This document shows positions 58,621 through 64,000 of a DNA stretch of 64,000 nt, in pieces. Below the pieces are notes generated by a model. The model saw only the letters and a program-made list of their open reading frames with translations, did not search any database and was not told the DNA's origin. Origin of the DNA: Streptomyces globisporus (GTDB lineage: Bacteria > Actinomycetota > Actinomycetes > Streptomycetales > Streptomycetaceae); contig BMTG01000001.1 in the NCBI GenBank assembly GCA_014649555.1, positions 496,001 to 560,000 of the forward strand, written 5' to 3'. The translations under genes and the position numbers were made by a program. Position 1 is the stretch's first letter, and each line of letters opens with the position of its first letter.

Positions 58621-59694
58621 TCACCAGCGGGGCGGCGGGGATGAGGGGGGCCCGAAGCCGCCGCCCGGCGGGGGCCCGAAGCCGGGGGCCTGCGGCGGCT
58701 GGTAGCCCTGCGGCCCGGGCTGTCCGGGCACCGGGGCACCCCAGCCGCCGCCCCAAGAGTCCGGGCCGCCCCAGGGGCCGGCGGCGGGGGTCCGTGCGAC
58801 GCCCTTGCGGGCCAGCAGGACGATCACGACGGGCCCGATGAGGAGCGAGCAGATCTGGCTCACCAGGGTCAGCTGCCCCTCGATGTCGAGGTCGGTGAAT
58901 CGCTCGTACAGCTCGAAGTGGATGATGCGCGCCACGCCCAGCGCGCCGGAGGCGAGAATGAACCCGCCCGCGATCAGGCCGAGCGGTCGCGCGAGGGCCG
59001 CCCCGCCGACCGCGCCGAGGGCCGCCACCAGGGACATCAGGATGATCGCCACGGTGACCCAGCCGGGCGGCCCCTCGATGAGCGGGGTGCTCAGGGGCGC
59101 CCCGCCGATGAACCACTCGGGATAGAACCCGGACGGGAAGACGAACGGCTGCCGGATCTCCCAGGCAGTGAAGATCACCGCCTGAAGACCGAGGAGCAGG
59201 AAGACGGCCACCCCCGCACCCCGCACCGGACCCGCCGGGCGCTCATCGCCCTGCGGCACGGGGCGGCGGCCCGCCGTCCCCACGACGATCAGGGCGAGCC
59301 CGGCCACCAGCGCGGCGTACGTGGTGAGCAGCGCCCGGTCGCGGAGCTCCTCCGGGGCCGGGGCGTCGGCGACGGTCCAGACGCCGGGCAGCCGCAGGGC
59401 GAAGGTCACGACGCCGGTGACGATCAGGACCGAGGCGGCGGAGGCCGAGCGGAGTGCCGCCACGGCGGCAGCGGCGTAGGCGAGCAGCAGGACGAGGCTG
59501 GTGGAGGTGGTGGTGGGCCGCACCATGTCCCGGAGGCTCGCGGTGCCCGACCAGTACTCCCAGACCGGCAACGGTCCGTCGGCGGCCCGTATGTCCCGCA
59601 CGATCCAGGCGACGGCCATCAGTGCCAGCACCGCGCACAGAACGGCGCCGGTGATTCTTGCTCCCCGTGTAAGTGTCACCCGCTGATACTCCAT
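58621..59694 (-). CDS. multi-pass membrane protein with Pro/Gly-rich tail
   Basis: 357 aa with about eight hydrophobic helices and a cytoplasmic C-terminal tail (about 305-357) of Pro/Gly-rich repeats (GGGWGAP, GFGPPPGGGFGPP). No enzymatic motif or family I recognise. The start at ATG 59694 (MEYQRVTLTRGARITG) is uncertain; a GTG five codons later has a GGAG 9 nt upstream. It converges on the S9 peptidase gene with a 30-bp gap. The 190 bp upstream (59695-59884) hold no gene I can support. Confidence 0.7.
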   Translation of the reverse strand: MEYQRVTLTRGARITGAVLCAVLALMAVAWIVRDIRAADGPLPVWEYWSGTASLRDMVRPTTTSTSLVLLLAYAAAAVAALRSASAASVLIVTGVVTFALRLPGVWTVADAPAPEELRDRALLTTYAALVAGLALIVVGTAGRRPVPQGDERPAGPVRGAGVAVFLLLGLQAVIFTAWEIRQPFVFPSGFYPEWFIGGAPLSTPLIEGPPGWVTVAIILMSLVAALGAVGGAALARPLGLIAGGFILASGALGVARIIHFELYERFTDLDIEGQLTLVSQICSLLIGPVVIVLLARKGVARTPAAGPWGGPDSWGGGWGAPVPGQPGPQGYQPPQAPGFGPPPGGGFGPPSSPPPRW

Positions 59695-59884
59695 TGCCCC
59701 GAACGGATGAACAAGGGCGTTCGGGGGGGCGGGGCGGTGGCAGCGGGCGACCGGCCGGAGCGCCAGGACGACGCTCCGGCCGGACCACGGCACCCGCACG
59801 GCCGTACGCTGTTCAGCATGGGGCGTTCGTATATCGGAGCGACGACGGCAGAGTTGCTTACTTGTTAACGATGCTGACGCCGGT

Positions 59885-61087
59885 TCATGGCGTTTCGTCC
59901 TGCTCGGCCCCCGGCCCCTTCGGGCCCGGAGCCTCCGCGGGCCCCAGGATCTCCAGCTCGCCCTCCGGCGGCACCACACGCTTCTCCTCCGCGAAGTGGC
60001 ACGCCGAGTCGTGCCGGGCCGGGGTGTCGACGTGCCGGAACTCCGCCGGAACCGCCAGCAGGGGGACCTCCAGTTCGCACCGCTCCTGCGCCTTCCAGCA
60101 GCGGGTGCGGAAGCGGCAGCCGGAGGGGATGTTGGCGGGCGAGGGGACGTCGCCGTGCAGGATGATCCGGTCCCGGTGCTCGCGGGCGGTCGGGTCGGGG
60201 ACGGGGACGGCGGACAGCAGCGCCTGGGTGTACGGGTGGGTGGGGTGGTCGTAGATCTCCGCGTCGGAGCCGATCTCCACGATCCGGCCCAGGTACATCA
60301 CGCCGACCCGGTCGGAGATGTGCCGGACGATGGACAGGTCGTGCGCGATGAAGACGAAGCTGAGGTTGAACTCCGCCTGGAGCCGGTCCAGCAGGTTGAC
60401 CACCTGGGCCTGGACGGAGACGTCGAGCGCGGAGACCGGCTCGTCGGCGACGATGATCTCCGGGTTGAGGGCAAGGCCCCGTGCGATGCCGATGCGCTGA
60501 CGCTGGCCGCCGGAGAACTGGTGCGGATAGCGGTTGATGTACTCCGGGTTGAGCCCGACGACGTCCAGCAGGTCCTGCACCTTCTGGCGGCGGCTGCCCT
60601 TCGGGGCGACCTCGGGATGGATCTCGTACGGCTCCCCGATGATGTCGCCGACCGTCATCCGCGGGTTCAGCGAGGTGTAGGGGTCCTGGAACACCATCTG
60701 GATGTTGCGGCGGACCGCCTTCAGCGCCCGGCCGGACAGCTTGGAGATGTCCTCGCCCTTGTAGCGGATCGCCCCGGCGGTGGGGCGTTCCAGGTGGACG
60801 AGCATCTTGGCGACGGTCGACTTGCCGCAGCCCGACTCCCCCACGATGCCCAGCGTCTCGCCCGCGTACAGGTCGAAGTCGACGCCGTCGACGGCCCTGA
60901 CCGCGCCGATCTGCCGCTTGAAGAGGATGCCCTGGGTGAGCGGGTAGTGCTTGGCGAGGCCGCGTACCTGGAGGATCGGGTCGCCCTCGGTGTACGGGGC
61001 GGTGGCGTCCTTGTTCGCCTCGGAGAGCAGGGTGGAGCCGGCCGCGCCGCCACCGGTCTTCTCGTGCCCGTCGCGGTCAGCGTGCAT
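59885..61087 (-). CDS. oligopeptide ABC importer ATPase (OppF/DppF type)
   Basis: 400 aa. Walker [10 protein letters not shown]-loop [17 protein letters not shown], signature FSGGQRQR, Walker [14 protein letters not shown]-loop FIAHDLS, then the oligo_HPY C-terminal domain with four spaced Cys ([17 protein letters not shown] and a later ACHF) that in this group bind an iron-sulfur cluster or are structural. Energises peptide uptake with the other ATPase and two permeases. ATG 61087 overlaps the preceding gene by 11 nt. Last gene of the operon. Confidence 0.93.
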   Translation of the reverse strand: MHADRDGHEKTGGGAAGSTLLSEANKDATAPYTEGDPILQVRGLAKHYPLTQGILFKRQIGAVRAVDGVDFDLYAGETLGIVGESGCGKSTVAKMLVHLERPTAGAIRYKGEDISKLSGRALKAVRRNIQMVFQDPYTSLNPRMTVGDIIGEPYEIHPEVAPKGSRRQKVQDLLDVVGLNPEYINRYPHQFSGGQRQRIGIARGLALNPEIIVADEPVSALDVSVQAQVVNLLDRLQAEFNLSFVFIAHDLSIVRHISDRVGVMYLGRIVEIGSDAEIYDHPTHPYTQALLSAVPVPDPTAREHRDRIILHGDVPSPANIPSGCRFRTRCWKAQERCELEVPLLAVPAEFRHVDTPARHDSACHFAEEKRVVPPEGELEILGPAEAPGPKGPGAEQDETP

Positions 61088-62054
61088 CGAGCGTCTCCTT
61101 CCAGAAGTGGCAGGCGCTGCGGCGCTGTTCGTCGACCTCGTAGAGCGGCGGCACATCGCTGCGGCACACGTCCTGGGCCATCGGGCAGCGGGGGTTGAAG
61201 GCGCAGCCGGGCGGGATGCGGGTGAGGTTGGGCGGCAGGCCCTTGATCGCGTACAGCTCCCGGCCCTTCTGGTCCAGGCGCGGGATCGACTGGAGGAGGC
61301 CCTTGGTGTACGGGTGGGCGGGGGCCTTGTAGATCTCGTGGACGGGGGCGGTCTCGACGATCCGGCCCGCGTACATCACGGCGATCTTGTCCGCGACGTC
61401 GGCGACGACGCCGAGGTCGTGGGTGATCAGGATGAGGCCCATGTTCAGCTCGCGCTGGAGTTCCGCGAGGAGGTCCATGACCTGGGCCTGGACGGTGACG
61501 TCGAGGGCCGTGGTGGGCTCGTCGGCGATGATCAGGGACGGTTCGAGGGCCATCGCCATGGCGATCATGATGCGCTGGCGCATCCCGCCGGAGAACTGGT
61601 GCGGGTACTGGTTGACGCGTTCCTTCGCGGCGGGGATGCGGACCCGGTCCATCAGTTCGACGGCCTTGGCCTTGGCGTCCTTGCGGGACATGCCGCGGTG
61701 CACGACGAACATCTCGGCGAGCTGCTGGCCGACGGTGAGGACCGGGTTCAGCGAGGACAGGGCGTCCTGGAAGATCATGGCCATCTCCTGGCCGCGGATC
61801 TTGCGCCGCTCGTCCGCCTTGAGCTTCAGCAGGTCCTGGTCCTTGAAGAGGATCTCCCCGCCGGCGATCTTCCCGGGCGGCATGTCGAGGATGCCCATGA
61901 CGGCCTGGGCGGTGACGGACTTGCCGGAGCCGGACTCGCCGAGGACGGCGAGCGTCTCGCCCTCGGCCACCGAGTAGTTGACCCCGTTGACGGCCTTGGC
62001 GACACCTTCGCGGGTGTGGAACTCCACGTACAGGTCGCGCACTTCGAGCAACAT
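61077..62054 (-). CDS. oligopeptide ABC importer ATPase (OppD/DppD type)
   Basis: 325 aa. Walker [10 protein letters not shown]-loop [16 protein letters not shown], signature FSGGMRQR, Walker [12 protein letters not shown] and H-loop LITHDLG are all canonical. The oligo_HPY tail carries Cys residues ([19 protein letters not shown]), as in the partner ATPase. Forms a heterodimer with it on the cytoplasmic side of the permeases. Its start lies 13 bp after the permease gene, its end overlaps the next gene: one operon. Confidence 0.93.
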   Translation of the reverse strand: MLLEVRDLYVEFHTREGVAKAVNGVNYSVAEGETLAVLGESGSGKSVTAQAVMGILDMPPGKIAGGEILFKDQDLLKLKADERRKIRGQEMAMIFQDALSSLNPVLTVGQQLAEMFVVHRGMSRKDAKAKAVELMDRVRIPAAKERVNQYPHQFSGGMRQRIMIAMAMALEPSLIIADEPTTALDVTVQAQVMDLLAELQRELNMGLILITHDLGVVADVADKIAVMYAGRIVETAPVHEIYKAPAHPYTKGLLQSIPRLDQKGRELYAIKGLPPNLTRIPPGCAFNPRCPMAQDVCRSDVPPLYEVDEQRRSACHFWKETLDAR

Positions 62055-62067
62055 GGCAATCGGCTCC

Positions 62068-63045
62068 TCAGCGCAGCTTGGGGTCGAGGGCGTCGCGCAC
62101 CGCGTCGCCGAGCATGATGAACGCGAGCACGGTGACCGCCAGCGCTCCGGCGGGCCAGAGCAGCATGTGCGGGGCGTTGCGGATGTAGTTGGCGGCGGCG
62201 GAGATGTCGATGCCCCAGGAGACGGCCGGGTCCTTCAGGCCGACGCCGAGGAAGGACAGGGTCGCCTCCAGCGAGATGTACGTGCCGAGCGCGATGGTCG
62301 CCACGACGATGACGGGGGCGATGGCGTTCGGGGTGATGTGGCGCAGCAGCATCCGGGAGTTGGAGGCGCCCAGCGCGCGGGCCGCCTGGACGTAGTCGTT
62401 CTGTTTGGCGGTGATGACCGAGCCGCGGGCGATGCGGGCGATCTGGGGCCAGCCGAGCAGAACGATGAACCCGACGACGGGCCAGACGGTGGAGCTGGTG
62501 ACGACGGAGAGGAAGACCAGGCCGCCGAGGACGACGGGGATACCGAAGAAGACGTCGGTGAGGCGGGAGAGGATCGCGTCCCACCAGCCGCCGAAGAAGC
62601 CCGCGAGGCCGCCGAGGACGCTGCCGAGGATCGCGACGCCGAGGGTGGCGCAGACGCCGACGGTCACCGAGGTGCGGGTGCCGTAGACGACCCGGGTGTA
62701 GACGTCGCGGCCCTGCGGGTCGAAGCCGAAGGGGTGGCCGGGCTCGGAGCCCTTCTGGGCGTCGTCCAGGTTGGCCTGGAGGGGGTCGCCGCTCGCGATG
62801 AGCGAGGGCCAGATCGAGATGATCACCAGGAAGAGGATGACCAGCGAGGAGATGATGAAGACCGGGTTGCGCCGCAGGTCGCGCCAGGCGTCCGACCAGA
62901 GGCTGCGCGGCTTTCCGGTGGGCCCGGTGCCGTCGGGGCCGCCCGGGTTCTTCTCCAGGCTGGTGCCCTCCTCCATGGCGAGGTCCGTCGCGCCGCCGGC
63001 GCCCGCCTGGGAGATCGCTTCGTCCGGGGTCTGCGGCTCAGGCAT
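62068..63045 (-). CDS. oligopeptide ABC importer permease (OppC/DppC type)
   Basis: 325 aa. An N-terminal polar extension of about 55 residues (acidic/Gly-rich) precedes about six membrane helices. The OppC_N-like segment RDLRRNPVFIISSLVI and the EAA loop (NDYVQAARALGASNSRMLLR) mark the BPD_transp_1 family. PHGFDPQGRDVYTRV-like DPQGRDVYTRVVYGTR precedes helix 2, as in DppC. The start overlaps the preceding permease gene by 8 nt. Confidence 0.93.
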   Translation of the reverse strand: MPEPQTPDEAISQAGAGGATDLAMEEGTSLEKNPGGPDGTGPTGKPRSLWSDAWRDLRRNPVFIISSLVILFLVIISIWPSLIASGDPLQANLDDAQKGSEPGHPFGFDPQGRDVYTRVVYGTRTSVTVGVCATLGVAILGSVLGGLAGFFGGWWDAILSRLTDVFFGIPVVLGGLVFLSVVTSSTVWPVVGFIVLLGWPQIARIARGSVITAKQNDYVQAARALGASNSRMLLRHITPNAIAPVIVVATIALGTYISLEATLSFLGVGLKDPAVSWGIDISAAANYIRNAPHMLLWPAGALAVTVLAFIMLGDAVRDALDPKLR

Positions 63046-63961
63046 AGCGGATCCTCGGGTCGAGTACGGCGTACAGGAGGTCGACGATCAGGTTGGCGGC
63101 CAGGAAGACCAGGACGAGGATCGTGACGAAGCCGACGACGGTCTGGGAGTTCTGCCGCAGGATGCCCTGGTAGAGCTGGTAGCCGACGCCGTGGATGTTG
63201 AAGATCCGCTCGGTGACGATGGCCCCGCCCATCAGCGCGCCCACGTCGGTGCCGATGAAGGTGACGACGGGGATGAGCGAGTTGCGCAGCAGGTGCCGTA
63301 CGACGACGCGGCGGCGGGGCAGGCCCTTGGCGACGGCGGTGCGTACGTAGTCGGCGCGGGCGTTCTCGGCGATCGAGGTCCGGGTGAGCCGGGTGACGTA
63401 GGCGAGCGAGACCGAGGCGAGGACGAGCCCGGGGACGAGGAGTTCGTCGAAGGTGGGGTCGGCGGAGACGGAGGGCTTGATGATGCCCCACTTGACGCCC
63501 AGGAGGAGCTGGAGCAGCAGGCCGGTGACGAAGGTGGGGATGGCGATGACGATCAGCGTCAGGATGAGGACGGTGGTGTCGACGGGGCGGCCGCGCCGCA
63601 GACCGGTGACGACGCCGAGACTGATGCCGATGACGACCTCGAAGACGACCGCGACGATGGTGAGCCGGATGGTGATGGGGAAGGCGGTGGCCATCAGCTC
63701 GGTGACCTTCTGCCCGTTGAACGCGGTGCCGAAGTCGCCGGTGAACACGTTGCCCATGTAGGTGAGGTATTGCTGCCAGACCGGCTTGTCGAGGCCGAAC
63801 TCGGCCCGCAGCTGCGCGGCGGTGGCCGGGTCGCACTGGCGGTCGCCGCAGAGGCCCGCGATGGGGTCGCCCATCACGTTCACCATGAGGAAGATCAACA
63901 GCGTGGTGCCGAAGAAGACGGGGATCATCTGCAGCAGCCGCCGGATCACATAACGTCCCAT
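63038..63961 (-). CDS. oligopeptide ABC importer permease (OppB/DppB type)
   Basis: 307 aa. The N-terminal MGRYVIRRLLQMIPVFFGTT is typical of OppB/DppB; FGLDKPVWQQYLTYMGNVFTG lies in the first extracellular loop; the EAA loop reads ADYVRTAVAKGLPRRRVVVR. Six helices. The loop contains two Cys (LCGDRQCDP), perhaps a disulfide. The substrate-binding protein gene should lie just upstream, beyond the right edge. Gene order permease-permease-ATPase-ATPase resembles the transporter that neighbours bldK in S. coelicolor rather than bldK itself (from memory). Confidence 0.93.
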   Translation of the reverse strand: MGRYVIRRLLQMIPVFFGTTLLIFLMVNVMGDPIAGLCGDRQCDPATAAQLRAEFGLDKPVWQQYLTYMGNVFTGDFGTAFNGQKVTELMATAFPITIRLTIVAVVFEVVIGISLGVVTGLRRGRPVDTTVLILTLIVIAIPTFVTGLLLQLLLGVKWGIIKPSVSADPTFDELLVPGLVLASVSLAYVTRLTRTSIAENARADYVRTAVAKGLPRRRVVVRHLLRNSLIPVVTFIGTDVGALMGGAIVTERIFNIHGVGYQLYQGILRQNSQTVVGFVTILVLVFLAANLIVDLLYAVLDPRIRYA

Positions 63962-64000
63962 GAGGGGCTCCGGGGGTCGGTTCGGGCAGTACCGGGGACG

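Overview
This is a high-GC (~72%) actinobacterial chromosome segment, almost certainly Streptomyces of the S. griseus clade. The evidence is the codon bias, many leaderless promoters, a TatB-HtrA-ECF sigma locus, mycothiol biosynthesis (MshB), Streptomyces-only small proteins, and an AmfS/SapB-type morphogenetic lanthipeptide cluster whose precursor looks like S. griseus AmfS. About 60 protein-coding genes are supported. I see no rRNA, tRNA, CRISPR array, insertion sequence or phage module.

Layout. 1-5.7 kb: start of a DUF3492-type glycosyltransferase, a DUF3152 metzincin-like protein with an alpha/beta hydrolase, a TetR regulator, DUF3107 and a ferritin-like protein. 6-8.5 kb: a DEAD-box RNA helicase with a long basic repetitive tail, then a hydrolase. 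9.4-13.2 kb: a NYN-domain protein, a 50-codon gene behind a structured leader, MarC, PHP phosphoesterase and DUF6758. 13.3-22 kb: an MFS exporter under a palindromic operator, a SUFU-like protein, CorA with a long structured leader, a lipoprotein, a channel-less MgtE-like protein overlapping DUF1003, and Mrp/ApbC. 22.3-27.6 kb: the envelope-stress block tatB, htrA, anti-sigma, ECF sigma and O-methyltransferase. 27.7-36.6 kb: DUF3117, enoyl-CoA hydratase, Tag, a DivIVA-like protein, a FolP2-type DHPS, LOG, DapE, a lysozyme-like protein, DapC and ferredoxin. 36.7-38.6 kb: GNAT and SirB1-like transglutaminase. 38.9-46.2 kb: amfR convergent with amfT-amfS-amfB-amfA (written on the minus strand). 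46.4-52 kb: a DUF5937/ArsR regulator, MFS and acetyltransferase cassette, DUF4265, and a secreted GH55-like beta-helix glucanase. 52-64 kb: a peptidoglycan-binding-domain protein, DUF6113, MshB, a small membrane protein, S9 dipeptidyl peptidase and an oligopeptide ABC importer running off the right edge.

How it fits together. Read right to left, the housekeeping genes (mshB, fdx, dapC-like, dapE, LOG, folP2, DivIVA, tag, DUF3117, O-MTase, sigE, rseA, htrA, tatB, mrp, mgtE-like, corA, deaD) follow, from memory, the order of the Mycobacterium tuberculosis Rv1170-Rv1253 interval. The amf cluster and its carbohydrate and efflux neighbours (about 38.9-52 kb) look like a lineage-specific block inside that old backbone. 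Nothing here is certainly a new system. The best candidates for undescribed biology are the paired-hairpin leader of the 50-codon gene at 10.5 kb, the corA leader, two probable non-canonical start codons, and regulatory details of the amf cluster (one TTA codon in amfR, a stem-loop after amfS, a degenerate ATPase site in AmfB, a repeat-expanded linker in AmfT).
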